Of a stretch of 11,362 nt of DNA, positions 1 through 8,140 are shown one piece after another; positions within the stretch are counted from its first letter, which is position 1, and every line of letters starts with the position of its first letter. Position numbers and translations under genes: made by a program. The DNA is taken from NCBI GenBank assembly GCA_012961925.1, contig DTYK01000046.1, forward strand, positions 1 through 11,362. The letters are read 5' to 3'. The notes under the pieces were generated by a model. The model made no database searches and was not told where the DNA came from. It was given only the letters and a program-made list of their open reading frames with translations. The DNA is from Candidatus Latescibacterota bacterium (lineage in GTDB: Bacteria > Latescibacterota > MVCY01 > DTYK01).

Positions 1-420
1 AAAGAAAAAGAAGCAAAAAGAAAGGACAGCCCGAAGCCTTCGCCTGAACCGTCTTCGGTTCACTCCGCTGCCCTTCCGCAAACTCGTCCTCGCTTCGCTC
101 AGGCCCAGACAAGCGGAAAAACGGCCGCTCCGTTCGCCGGACGGTCTTAACGGCCCAGGCTTAAGGGCACTCCCCTTTTATCTCTCCGCCACCAGATATG
201 CTCCTGCGTTCGGTGGGGAGGGGCATGCGCTTTTCGTCAGCGTTCAGGTCCAACCTAGATGCTCACACCACCGGTGGGTGGGCATTGGGCCCGACAGGGC
301 CCGCGAAGGGGAGCAGGGTAGGGACGGACTCAACTCTCCTGAACCTGAGATTGATCTCATGCCCCTCCGCCTACGAAAAGCGCGATTCTTTTGGTTACTT
401 TTCTTCTAAAGAAAAGTAAC
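1..420. repeat. Non-coding, inverted-repeat-rich element (probable dispersed repeat)
   Basis: I see no convincing gene here. The left end (2-22, A/G-rich) and 386-405 form an imperfect terminal inverted repeat, about 17 of 20 positions pairing with one gap. Inside are many short inverted repeats: 32-36/38-42, 46-51/56-61 (4-nt loop), the self-complementary 10-mer 268-277, 287-292/297-302, and longer-range arms 218-227/358-367 and 242-248/338-344, which nest in one another. From memory, non-coding repeats carrying the motif CTTTTGGTTACTTTTCTT are common in many proteobacterial and other genomes; that is a recollection, not a search result. A 73-codon reading frame at 198-419 runs through the structured part but has no good ribosome binding site. 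Alternatives are a structured RNA or a miniature transposable element. The left edge may lie outside the window. Confidence 0.55.
394..420. repeat. Perfect 12-bp inverted repeat with 3-nt loop
   Basis: GTTACTTTTCTT (394-405) is followed by CTA and the exact reverse complement AAGAAAAGTAAC (409-420). It ends 14 bp before a TTGACA hexamer that may drive the downstream glycosidase genes. It has no T-run after the stem, so it is not a standard intrinsic terminator. It is more likely the end structure of the repeat element than an operator, though a palindrome this close to a promoter could bind a regulator. Confidence 0.6.
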
Positions 421-434
421 AGATATTCAAGAAC

Positions 435-466
435 TTGACATAAATTTGAAGATCTTGCCTTATGAA
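435..466 (+). promoter_or_regulatory. Possible sigma-70 promoter of the glycosidase cluster
   Basis: A perfect -35 hexamer TTGACA lies at 435-440. The best -10 candidate, TATGAA at 461-466, sits at a 20-bp spacing, longer than the usual 17, so the pair is weak. It lies in the 104-bp leader between the repeat element and the ATG at 525, where a promoter is expected. Confidence is low because the -10 is poor. Confidence 0.3.
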
Positions 467-524
467 GACGGCTGGAATTTCAACTTGAAGAAGAATTCTG
501 CAACTAAAAACCAAGGGGGGAGAG

Positions 525-2960
525 ATGGAAGATGGGAACTATGAAATCTACGTTGTGCCCCATTCGCACATCGACACTTGCTGGTACTGGGACCACCCCA
601 AAGCGAAGGTTTACAGCCGGAAGGTCCTGGCCAGTGCCCTTAAGTTGCTGAAGGAGGACCCTAACTACACCTTTTGTCAGGATCAAGTGACGGTGCTGAA
701 GGCCTTCTGGCAAGGGCTTGACGATGAGGAAAGACGGTTCCTGAAGGCGTTCATCCGTGAGGGTCGCTTCGAGGTCGTAGGCGGGATGTACGTCCAACCT
801 GAGATCGCTGAGCCGAACGGCGAATGCCTCATCCGCCAGATCTTAGTCGGCAGAAGGTGGATGAGGGAGGTGTTGGGCGCCGATTCCCTCTGCGGTTGGA
901 ACATCGACACCTTTGGACATTGTGGGCAGATCCCTCAAATAATAGCGAAATCAGGGATGAAATACTACGTCTTCGCCCGCGGAGTGCCTCCGGAACTTCA
1001 GGGGCAACGCTCCGAGTTCTGGTTCCAGTCGCCCGACGGTTCCAAGGTGCTGACACACTGGATGTCCGCCCACTACGGGTGTCAAGCGCGTGATGTGAAG
1101 GAGACTCTGCGCAGAGCGGTGGAGCACGCCACCGGCAATAAGCTCCTCATCCCCTGGGGATGTGATGTATACGTACCGGACGAGGATTCGAAGAGGATTA
1201 AAGAGATCGTCCGTCAGGCGGCAGAGGACGTTGGAATCACCGTCAAAAGCGTGATGTTGACCACCCCCGGCCGGTTTTTCAGATTGGTGGAGCAAGAGAG
1301 GCTGCCGACTTACAGCGCTGATTTCAACCTTCCTCTGGCCTTCGGAGATCTGAGGGGCACTTTCAGCAATCGCGCAGAACTCAAGAAGTTAAATCGACTT
1401 GCTGAGAGCAAACTGATGACCGCCGAGAAACTGGCGGCGCTGGGAAGCTGGTTCGGTGAGGCGTATCCAAAAGAGAACCTCAATGGAGCCTGGGAGAGGC
1501 TCCTGTTCAACCACTTCCACGACATCATGGGCGGCAGCCACACAGACGACGTATACCAGCAGGCGATGAACCGCTATGCTTCCGTCGTAGATACCTCTGA
1601 TGAGGTCACCGAAAAGGCGCTGGATGCCATCTCAAGGCGGATAGATACTTCGGGGTTGGTGTATCCGCTTTTGGTCTTCAATCCCCTGTCTTTCTCCCGT
1701 ACGGATGTGTGTCGTTACATCGCGGTGTTCAGGGGGCACGTGGAGGATTTCTCGGTGTACGACGACCGGGGAAACGAGGTGCCCTATAGGGTCTTGGACA
1801 GGAGGCTGAGGGAGGACAAGGGGATAAAGACGGTCCTCTTCGAGTTTCTGGCGGAGGACCTTCCACCTCTGGGATATGCGGTCTATTCCATCCTCCCGAA
1901 GAAGCCGAAGGAAGCCTTCAGGCCCTCCGAGGGAACCTGTATAGAGAACGAATTTTACCGGGTGGAGCTCGACCCTGAAAGCGGCTACGTAAGAAGCATC
2001 TTCGACAAGGTCAACGGCCGAGAGGTGCTCGACAGCCCCGACTTCCTCGGAAATGAACTCATAGCGATAAAAGAGGAAGAGCCCGATCTGGAGGGAAGGC
2101 TGGGCCTTACAGATAGGGTCTTCAGGGGAAAGGACTACCCGGGGTGCACAATCGGTTGCGAACGTACTCCGCTGGCGTATGTCCTTAAGGTGGAGGGCAA
2201 GTTTGAAGGCTGCCGAAGGGTACAGGAGATCATCCTCTACCTCGGAATTTCCAGGATAGACTTCAGGACGACCTTGGCGGATTTTAAGGGGAAAGACCTC
2301 TTCCTCAAGGTCTGTTTCCCGTTGCGGCTCGACTGGAAGAAAGTTGGCATCAAACATGAGATGCCCTACTGCGTGAGCCCAAGGCCCGAGGGCTACTACT
2401 GTGCCCAGAGCTTCGTGGACTGTTGCGACGGCGGGTACGGCGTGACGCTGATCAACAGGGGGACGGCTGGCTATTGGGTGGAAGATGGCAAGCTGGAGAT
2501 CGTACTCCTCAGGGCCGTTTCCGACTACAGGGGCTATTACGCTCCTCTGGCTGCCGAAGAGGGGACCCATGTGTTCGAGTATTCCCTCTATCCCCATCCA
2601 GGGGGTGGGGCCAGTTCCGATGTAGTCAAAGTTGCTCACGGGCTCAACAGTCCCCTTCTGGTAATGGGGACGGACGAACATCCCGGGGAATGGGGAAGAC
2701 GCAGGAGTTTCGTTTCGGTCGTTCCGGAGGAATTTGAGGTGACCGTGGTCAAGAAGGCGGAGGATGGGGACGGTATCGTCCTTAGAGGATGGGAAACCAC
2801 AGGGAAAGCTGCTCAGGTGACGATTGAATTTTCCAGGCCTGTCAAGGAGGCATGGCTGGTGAACCTCGCTGAAGAGATAATATCTCCGCTTCAGGTTCAG
2901 GGAAACAAGGCAGTTTTCTCCTGCAGAGGGTTTGAAATCATCAGTGTGATGATTAGGTAG
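525..2960 (+). CDS. GH38 family alpha-mannosidase
   Basis: This 811-residue protein is a glycoside hydrolase family 38 enzyme, a zinc-dependent retaining alpha-mannosidase. The N-terminal catalytic domain opens with the HSHID motif (His15 and Asp17, the expected metal ligands). Asp128 in the NIDTFGH motif is the expected nucleophile, and His332-Asp333 in FHDIMGGS match the third conserved GH38 block with its metal-binding His. Residues from about 385 to the end fit the beta-sandwich C-terminal domains. The length is normal for bacterial GH38. No signal peptide or membrane segment is visible, so it is probably cytoplasmic. The ATG at 525 follows the purine run AAGGGGGGAGAG directly. It is the first of three same-strand genes, 82 bp ahead of a GH36-like glycosidase, which suggests joint breakdown of an imported glycan. 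Linkage specificity (alpha-1,2, 1,3 or 1,6) cannot be read from the sequence. Confidence 0.92.
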   Translation: MEDGNYEIYVVPHSHIDTCWYWDHPKAKVYSRKVLASALKLLKEDPNYTFCQDQVTVLKAFWQGLDDEERRFLKAFIREGRFEVVGGMYVQPEIAEPNGECLIRQILVGRRWMREVLGADSLCGWNIDTFGHCGQIPQIIAKSGMKYYVFARGVPPELQGQRSEFWFQSPDGSKVLTHWMSAHYGCQARDVKETLRRAVEHATGNKLLIPWGCDVYVPDEDSKRIKEIVRQAAEDVGITVKSVMLTTPGRFFRLVEQERLPTYSADFNLPLAFGDLRGTFSNRAELKKLNRLAESKLMTAEKLAALGSWFGEAYPKENLNGAWERLLFNHFHDIMGGSHTDDVYQQAMNRYASVVDTSDEVTEKALDAISRRIDTSGLVYPLLVFNPLSFSRTDVCRYIAVFRGHVEDFSVYDDRGNEVPYRVLDRRLREDKGIKTVLFEFLAEDLPPLGYAVYSILPKKPKEAFRPSEGTCIENEFYRVELDPESGYVRSIFDKVNGREVLDSPDFLGNELIAIKEEEPDLEGRLGLTDRVFRGKDYPGCTIGCERTPLAYVLKVEGKFEGCRRVQEIILYLGISRIDFRTTLADFKGKDLFLKVCFPLRLDWKKVGIKHEMPYCVSPRPEGYYCAQSFVDCCDGGYGVTLINRGTAGYWVEDGKLEIVLLRAVSDYRGYYAPLAAEEGTHVFEYSLYPHPGGGASSDVVKVAHGLNSPLLVMGTDEHPGEWGRRRSFVSVVPEEFEVTVVKKAEDGDGIVLRGWETTGKAAQVTIEFSRPVKEAWLVNLAEEIISPLQVQGNKAVFSCRGFEIISVMIR

Positions 2961-3042
2961 GCAAGTGTAGCACCGTTGCGTCTCTATATCCTGTGTAACG
3001 AAAAATGTGGACAGTACCTAACCTAACTCGGGGGAGAGGGAT

Positions 3043-5922
3043 ATGACCGCTGAAAATCAACCGTTGCTTACCAACAAATTTTCAGAACGGGTTTTAGAGG
3101 TAACAAAGGGAAGGCTAATCGCCGGAGAGATCAAGAATCACCTCACCGGCAGGATGCTTAAGACAGGTGAGGAATTCGGCATCAGGCTGGCTCGTTTCCA
3201 GGAAGATATATCCTCGCACCAGGCTTGCGAAGGGCTGGTCTCTGAGGACTTCCTGCGGGTGGAGGCCGGCCATCGGATGGGGAAGAAGGAAGATGCCCGA
3301 CAGGATGACTTCACTGCCCAGCTAATGGTTCGAAGTAAGTTCCTCCCCGGCTCGGAATTTGAGCTGCTTGGCTGGGAGACGGAAAAGGAAGACATTGTTC
3401 AGAGAATGATTTTAAGATTAAGGCATCCCGGCGAAGAGATAGAGGTACAGGCCACCTACGAACTTCGGGCCAGTGAGCCCTACCTTCGCAAATGGCTCGA
3501 TTTGAAGAACATCGGCACCGGCGAGGTTTGGGTCGTAGACATCGATGTGGAGGCATTTCGCACTTCCGACTGGCAAACTTCACCGAAAAGGGGTTACCCC
3601 ATCTTCATCGGGGACGATTTCTTTATAGGGCTGGAATTTCCGACCTGGAGCAAAATAACTACCGAAGAGGGACTTGTGTTGCGGCATCACCCGGGCAAAC
3701 TCCTCAGACCGGGCGAATCTTTGACCAGTAAAAAGGCTATAGTTGGAGTCTCCGGATCGGGTGCAATTAAAGAACAGTTCCGGCGCTATCTGGCCGACAC
3801 AGCCATTGCGAAACCAAGGGAAGCACCAGTTTCGTTATACAACGACTGGGGAACTCATGCTTCAGAAGGTGCAACCGAGGAACAGACGCTCGCCAGGATG
3901 CAACTTCTTAGAGAAGTAAAGGCTAAATATGGGCTAAAGTTCGATTATTACATCGTAGACGATGGCTGGGCCGAGCGGCCTGACGAGCCCTGGCATATAC
4001 GGAAACGAAACTGGCCGGAGGGATTTGGAAAGTTAGCCGAAGAATTGAAGGAGCTGGACACCAAACTGGGAGTTTGGATCACATTCCGCTGCCTGGCGGA
4101 AAGGGAATACTGGCAGCAGTTCAGGGACGGGATCTTTCGCTTGATGGACCGTTACCAGCTCGGATGGATCAAATTCGACGGCGGGGTCACCGAATGTACC
4201 GATCCTACCCATGGCCATCTGACGACCTTCGAACATTCACAAGAAGCCTTATTTGAGGCATTCATCGAAGTTTTGACCGGGATCAGAGAGAGAAATCCTG
4301 AGATCATAATCCAGCACCACTGGGGGATAAACCAGAGTCCCTGGTGGGTGATGTACTATGACATGCTCTTATGTATGCTGGAGTCGAATCCCTCTCGGGG
4401 GGCAGTCTGCCTGCCTGGTTTGCGTCTAAGGGAGAGTCTGGATGTGGGATTGGATCAGGCTGAGCTGGTACAGCACCGGGAGAGGTTCTTACCCTGGTAT
4501 ATTATCGACGATGATGGAGTTCATATCCGGGAGCCGATGGAAGGATGGGAGAACAATCTGGTCTTGAGCTGTCTGGGACGAGGCAACGGACGGTTTCAGA
4601 TTTACGCCAGGCTGGAACTCCTGAAGGAGAAAGACTGGGCTTTCCTTCAAGCAGTCTGGCGCTTGCTGGAAAAGGAATTCCCCCATTTCTTGCCCACCCA
4701 GAAGATTCTGGGCATTCCTGAGAAAGGCGAAGTTTACGGGTATGCCCATTTCTCTAACAGCCGAGGATTTTTGGTGCTCTATAACCCCTGCTTCGAGGAA
4801 AGGGAGGTGGAACTCAAGCTCGCTGACTACCTGTCGTTGAACCGGAAAGTAGACCAGGAGAGCCCCTACCGCGTACGTTCCCTTTATCCTGAGACTAAAG
4901 AAGTTATCTGCTTACCTCAGGAGGTGACCACTCTGGGTCTTTCTCCCTTCGAGGTCTCTTTGCTGGAGGTAGAGAAGGCAGAAAAGGGGGGGATAAAGGA
5001 AAATCTTATTCTTCCTCCGCCCTCTGCCCTGCCATTTGAGTCCTCCCGCAAACTCTCCGATTTTCGGGAGGATCGGGTTCCAGAGATCTCCGAGACTGAA
5101 TTACAGAGAATGTTGGAAAAGATAAAATTCTCCCTTCCAGATGGCACCTTCAGCCAGGATTTGAAGGGGTGGTTGGACGCCCCTGCACATGCCCGCTGGT
5201 GGGTGAACCCCCGGGGACGAACCAAGCAGATGTGCTATCGGCTTGACCTCGGTCAGGCCTACCTTCTCAGTCGGGTGGAAATAGAATGCGCCGCTTTTCC
5301 CCCGGAATATTCCCTCTTCCTGTCCGAAGACCTCGGTCATTGGTGGGAGATCGGCCCACGTAAAGGGGCAGAGAGAGATGCTATCAGCCTGTCGCTGAAG
5401 ACAGTTCGCTATGTGAAGCTGGTTCCCTACTGGAAAGGAGACAAAGCCGGGGATTGGGGTATAATGGATATCAGGTTCTATCAAAGGAAGGGTTCAGAGG
5501 ATGAGATGATACCTTCGGCGAATTGGCTCAGGAACGGGTTTTTTACTCATCGAACCCGCATTACCCGTATCTACCGCACTTGGGTATCTTTTGATGAGCT
5601 GAAGTCTGAAATCGCCCTGAAGGGCGGACTACTCTGTGTTCCACTTCAAACCAGGCTGGAGGACAAGCCCTGGTACGGGGAGCAGATTTTAGGGTACAAT
5701 GTTCCCCACAACTACATCTTTCTGATAGTTAGAGGTACCGAACTGGAATTTATCTTCCAGCCCACCCCGGTAGTGGGGTTTATCCACAGAGGCTCCTGGG
5801 TTACCTTCACCCATCCGGTCGAGCCTTTAGCCAAAGGTGGGGACTTGGAGCTTATTGTGGTGATGGCGGATATCCCTGAGGAGGTTGTGCTTCAGGGGAG
5901 TGTCTATTTGCTCTCAGGGTGA
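3043..5922 (+). CDS. GH36-like (clan GH-D) glycosidase with C-terminal discoidin-like module
   Basis: This 959-residue protein has the layout of GH36-type alpha-galactosidases and their relatives. There is an N-terminal beta-sandwich (about 1-255), a (beta/alpha)8 barrel (about 262-560) and a small beta domain (about 562-645). The barrel holds NDWG (267-270), YYIVDDGW (302-309) and IKFDGG (376-381). Asp379 is the expected nucleophile by comparison with the KWD motif of GH36. The general acid/base is unclear: the usual SDD motif is absent, and Asp440, Glu447 or Asp489-491 are candidates. After a linker, residues about 695-815 look like an F5/8 type C (discoidin, CBM32-like) fold. The last 130 residues form a further beta-rich region I do not recognise. 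No signal peptide is seen. GGGGGAGAGGG precedes the ATG. It sits between the GH38 and creatininase-family genes. Alpha-galactosidase activity is a guess; it could belong to a distinct GH-D subfamily. Confidence 0.72.
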   Translation: MTAENQPLLTNKFSERVLEVTKGRLIAGEIKNHLTGRMLKTGEEFGIRLARFQEDISSHQACEGLVSEDFLRVEAGHRMGKKEDARQDDFTAQLMVRSKFLPGSEFELLGWETEKEDIVQRMILRLRHPGEEIEVQATYELRASEPYLRKWLDLKNIGTGEVWVVDIDVEAFRTSDWQTSPKRGYPIFIGDDFFIGLEFPTWSKITTEEGLVLRHHPGKLLRPGESLTSKKAIVGVSGSGAIKEQFRRYLADTAIAKPREAPVSLYNDWGTHASEGATEEQTLARMQLLREVKAKYGLKFDYYIVDDGWAERPDEPWHIRKRNWPEGFGKLAEELKELDTKLGVWITFRCLAEREYWQQFRDGIFRLMDRYQLGWIKFDGGVTECTDPTHGHLTTFEHSQEALFEAFIEVLTGIRERNPEIIIQHHWGINQSPWWVMYYDMLLCMLESNPSRGAVCLPGLRLRESLDVGLDQAELVQHRERFLPWYIIDDDGVHIREPMEGWENNLVLSCLGRGNGRFQIYARLELLKEKDWAFLQAVWRLLEKEFPHFLPTQKILGIPEKGEVYGYAHFSNSRGFLVLYNPCFEEREVELKLADYLSLNRKVDQESPYRVRSLYPETKEVICLPQEVTTLGLSPFEVSLLEVEKAEKGGIKENLILPPPSALPFESSRKLSDFREDRVPEISETELQRMLEKIKFSLPDGTFSQDLKGWLDAPAHARWWVNPRGRTKQMCYRLDLGQAYLLSRVEIECAAFPPEYSLFLSEDLGHWWEIGPRKGAERDAISLSLKTVRYVKLVPYWKGDKAGDWGIMDIRFYQRKGSEDEMIPSANWLRNGFFTHRTRITRIYRTWVSFDELKSEIALKGGLLCVPLQTRLEDKPWYGEQILGYNVPHNYIFLIVRGTELEFIFQPTPVVGFIHRGSWVTFTHPVEPLAKGGDLELIVVMADIPEEVVLQGSVYLLSG

Positions 5923-5978
5923 TGAGCCCGAATTGTAGGAATAACAGAGCCTAAACATAACTATGAGGAGACGATGGG

Positions 5979-6845
5979 ATGAAACAGAAATTCTATCTCC
6001 CGGAGATGCTCCGTGGGGAGGTCAAGGAGGCAGCAGAGGCGGGGGCGGTCGTCTTAGTGCCGGTGGCCACCATAGAGCAGCACCGTGAGCACCTGCCATT
6101 ACATACGGATATTGACAATGTGACCGGCATCTGCAAAGGGGTTGCAGAGAGGCTCAACCCTGACCCCAGGGTTTTGGTTGGTGCCCCTTTCTGGCTTTCC
6201 CCCTCGCCATGGGACCCTGAAGAATTGCCCTACTTCATGGTGAAGATGCGCAAGGAAGTGTATATGGAGGCCTTGAACGACATCCTGGAATCATATCTCA
6301 GAACCGGGTTTAAAAAGGTTGTCGTGGTAAACGGCCATGGAGGAGCCACCGAGCGCTGGATTCCTCAGGTCATCGACAGATTGAACACCAAAAGGTCCTC
6401 CATCTGGCCCGACTGGCATATCCCCGGCGATGCTCAGGTGGTGGGCTTCTGCTGGATCTCCTTCTTAGGTGAATTCGCCAGAGAAGAACTAAAGAAGATA
6501 TTCAAGGGTCGAACGGACAGGGACTGGCACGGTGGCGAAATCGAGACCTCCCTTCAGCTCTACCTGAGACCAGAATTGGTGGACATGAGCAAGGCCAAAG
6601 CCGATCCGGCGCCCAAACAGTGCCGGTTTGCACCTTGTAGCCTCTCCACCTGGCATAGGCAGTTCATCATTGACGGCTATTACAAACCTGGTACAATCTG
6701 CAACGATCCCACTTTGGCTACAAAGGAGACGGGGGAGAAGGTGTTCAACCTCGCAGTAGAGAAGATCGGGGAGTTTATCAGGGAGTTTAGCGGGATGGGA
6801 CTTCAAGAATCAAGATGTGGAGGATTCACAAAGGGGGAGGGTTAA
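5979..6845 (+). CDS. Creatininase-family (creatinine amidohydrolase-like) metal-dependent hydrolase
   Basis: This 288-residue protein belongs to the creatininase family (Pfam PF02633), which hydrolyses cyclic amide and related C-N bonds with two divalent metals. The diagnostic blocks are EQHREHLP at 33-40 (Glu33 and His35 as ligands), Asp44 in LHTD, NGHGG at 118-122 (His120), and WHGGEIETS at 183-191 with Glu187. Length is slightly above the usual 230-270. The ATG at 5979 is 8 nt downstream of GAGGAG (5965-5970). It follows the GH36-like gene by 56 bp on the same strand, so the three are probably cotranscribed. The family covers creatinine hydrolysis, a formamide hydrolase in flavin and deazaflavin synthesis, and the mycofactocin peptidase MftE. 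None fits a glycosidase cluster directly, so the substrate is unknown; an amide-bearing sugar derivative is one possibility. Its 3' end overlaps the convergent larA-like gene by 36 bp. Confidence 0.88.
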   Translation: MKQKFYLPEMLRGEVKEAAEAGAVVLVPVATIEQHREHLPLHTDIDNVTGICKGVAERLNPDPRVLVGAPFWLSPSPWDPEELPYFMVKMRKEVYMEALNDILESYLRTGFKKVVVVNGHGGATERWIPQVIDRLNTKRSSIWPDWHIPGDAQVVGFCWISFLGEFAREELKKIFKGRTDRDWHGGEIETSLQLYLRPELVDMSKAKADPAPKQCRFAPCSLSTWHRQFIIDGYYKPGTICNDPTLATKETGEKVFNLAVEKIGEFIREFSGMGLQESRCGGFTKGEG

Positions 6846-8090
6846 TACGCCGTTGGGGAGCACATAGGACTTGAAATCCGGGCCGTACCTGTCCTTGATC
6901 TCCTGTAGTACCGCTTCGAAGTCTTCGAAGGGCTTCAGCTTGTAGACCTTTCTGATCTCGTCGTCCTTCATGGAGGATCTGAGGTAGATTTCACACGTAT
7001 CCAACGCCTTGTAGTGGAACAATGTCTTATATCCGCCCAGTTCGAACTTCTGGTTCAGCCGTTCCTGCAGCTTCCGGGTGTCAATCTCTCCGGCTGAAAA
7101 CTCCTCCATCCATCTCCTGTACGTCTCGTTTCCCGCCCCCTGTCTGCATTCGGCCCAGCAGACCAGGGTCCCGCCTTTTCTCACGGCGTTCAGTGCATGT
7201 TCGATAGCCCTGAAGGAGAGGAAGAGGTTGATATCATACGGATAGCCGCCCGGCGAGAGAAACACTACATCTGCCTTCTCATTGATCGGTATCTTGTATA
7301 TCTCATCGACAGATCCTATGCCCTGGTGAAAGGCCTCCCTCCAGTCCCCTGCAAGGAGATCAACGATATTGTTACCTCCGTCGCAGACAACGTTTAGAAG
7401 AAAGTCTACGCCCACCCGTTCGGCTGCTTCCATCATGTCAAGGTGGACGGGGTTTCCTTCGAGGTTGCCGGTCCGAGCTTGTGGACTCATCATAAGGGAA
7501 TGGTTGCGCATTATCGTCTCCCTCGAGCAGACCCCCGGAAGGATGCTCTTTCTACCACCACCGTACCCGGCAAAATAGTGAAGATCTATATTACCCGTGG
7601 CGATAACCCTGTCCGCCTCATATACCCACCTGTTGACATAGATAGGTGTGCTTCTGCTCGTCTCGCCTATATAGACATTATCCGTGTCACAGCCGTGTAC
7701 AACCGTCCTGTAGTTTTGTATCACCTCCCGACCGAGGAGTCTTATCTTATCGCCCATCTTCTCCAGCCCCTTATGCGTACCGCACGCAAAGACAATGACC
7801 GTATTCTCCTCCTTTACCTGATGTTCCCGGAGATAGCCCAGCAACGGCGGGAGGAACTCCCTGGTGGGAGTGGTCCTCGTATGGTCATCGACGAGGATGG
7901 CTATTCTATCGCCCGGCTTGAGGATCCTGCCCAGAGGTGGGGAACCGATGGGCCTTTCGAGGCTTTCCAAGATTTTTGTAACCAGATCTTTGACCGGAGA
8001 CTTACGCCTGGGACTCAGGGTGCCGAGGAGGTTCTTATCGGGGATATCAAAAGATACCGTCTCCTCGCCATATCTCAATGTAATACGCAT
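6810..8090 (-). CDS. LarA-family nickel-pincer racemase/epimerase homologue (DUF2088)
   Basis: This 426-residue protein is a full-length homologue of lactate racemase LarA, which uses the nickel-pincer nucleotide to racemise 2-hydroxy acids. Conserved residues line up with Lactobacillus plantarum LarA at near-constant offset: Asp69 and Arg72 in DDHTRT, His106 in GTHKG, His171 in NIDLH, Lys181 in GGGRKS (the cofactor tether) and His197. The region matching the lactate-contact residues Gln295 and Lys298 reads DINLFLSFRA, giving Leu291 and Arg294, so the substrate is likely not lactate. No signal peptide is seen. GAGGAG lies 7 nt before the ATG. It has its own promoter (8141-8169) and no cofactor-synthesis genes (larB, larC, larE) nearby, so those must be elsewhere in the genome. 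It diverges from comB and converges on the creatininase-family gene. I withhold the symbol larA because the substrate differs. Confidence 0.92.
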   Translation of the reverse strand: MRITLRYGEETVSFDIPDKNLLGTLSPRRKSPVKDLVTKILESLERPIGSPPLGRILKPGDRIAILVDDHTRTTPTREFLPPLLGYLREHQVKEENTVIVFACGTHKGLEKMGDKIRLLGREVIQNYRTVVHGCDTDNVYIGETSRSTPIYVNRWVYEADRVIATGNIDLHYFAGYGGGRKSILPGVCSRETIMRNHSLMMSPQARTGNLEGNPVHLDMMEAAERVGVDFLLNVVCDGGNNIVDLLAGDWREAFHQGIGSVDEIYKIPINEKADVVFLSPGGYPYDINLFLSFRAIEHALNAVRKGGTLVCWAECRQGAGNETYRRWMEEFSAGEIDTRKLQERLNQKFELGGYKTLFHYKALDTCEIYLRSSMKDDEIRKVYKLKPFEDFEAVLQEIKDRYGPDFKSYVLPNGVLTLPLCESSTS

Positions 8091-8101
8091 GTCATCGCTC
8101 C

Positions 8102-8113
8102 TCAGATCATCAT
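8102..8113 (-). other. Possible three-codon leader ORF (Met-Met-Ile) before the larA-like gene
   Basis: On the minus strand GGAGG (8121-8125) is followed after 7 nt by ATG ATG ATC TGA. The stop codon TGA overlaps the GAGGAG that serves the larA-like gene, whose ATG is 11 nt further on. It lies inside the predicted mRNA leader, about 20 nt after the likely transcription start. A ribosome ending here would sit on the next gene's binding site, which could couple initiation. It may equally be chance. Confidence 0.25.
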
Positions 8114-8140
8114 ATCTGATCCTCCACCGTCCGAGGCTAT

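Noticed and set aside
198..419. 73-codon frame in the left repeat
   Set aside because: It has no Shine-Dalgarno site, crosses several hairpins, and ends in the terminal palindrome; it looks like repeat sequence read by chance.
1..420. CRISPR array or riboswitch in the left region
   Set aside because: There are no regularly spaced direct repeats, and I recognise no known riboswitch core; the structure is inverted repeats only.
1632..2681. 349-codon open frame antisense to the GH38 gene
   Set aside because: It lies wholly inside a well-supported GH38 gene, has no family motif, and long antisense frames arise easily opposite G/C-rich codons.
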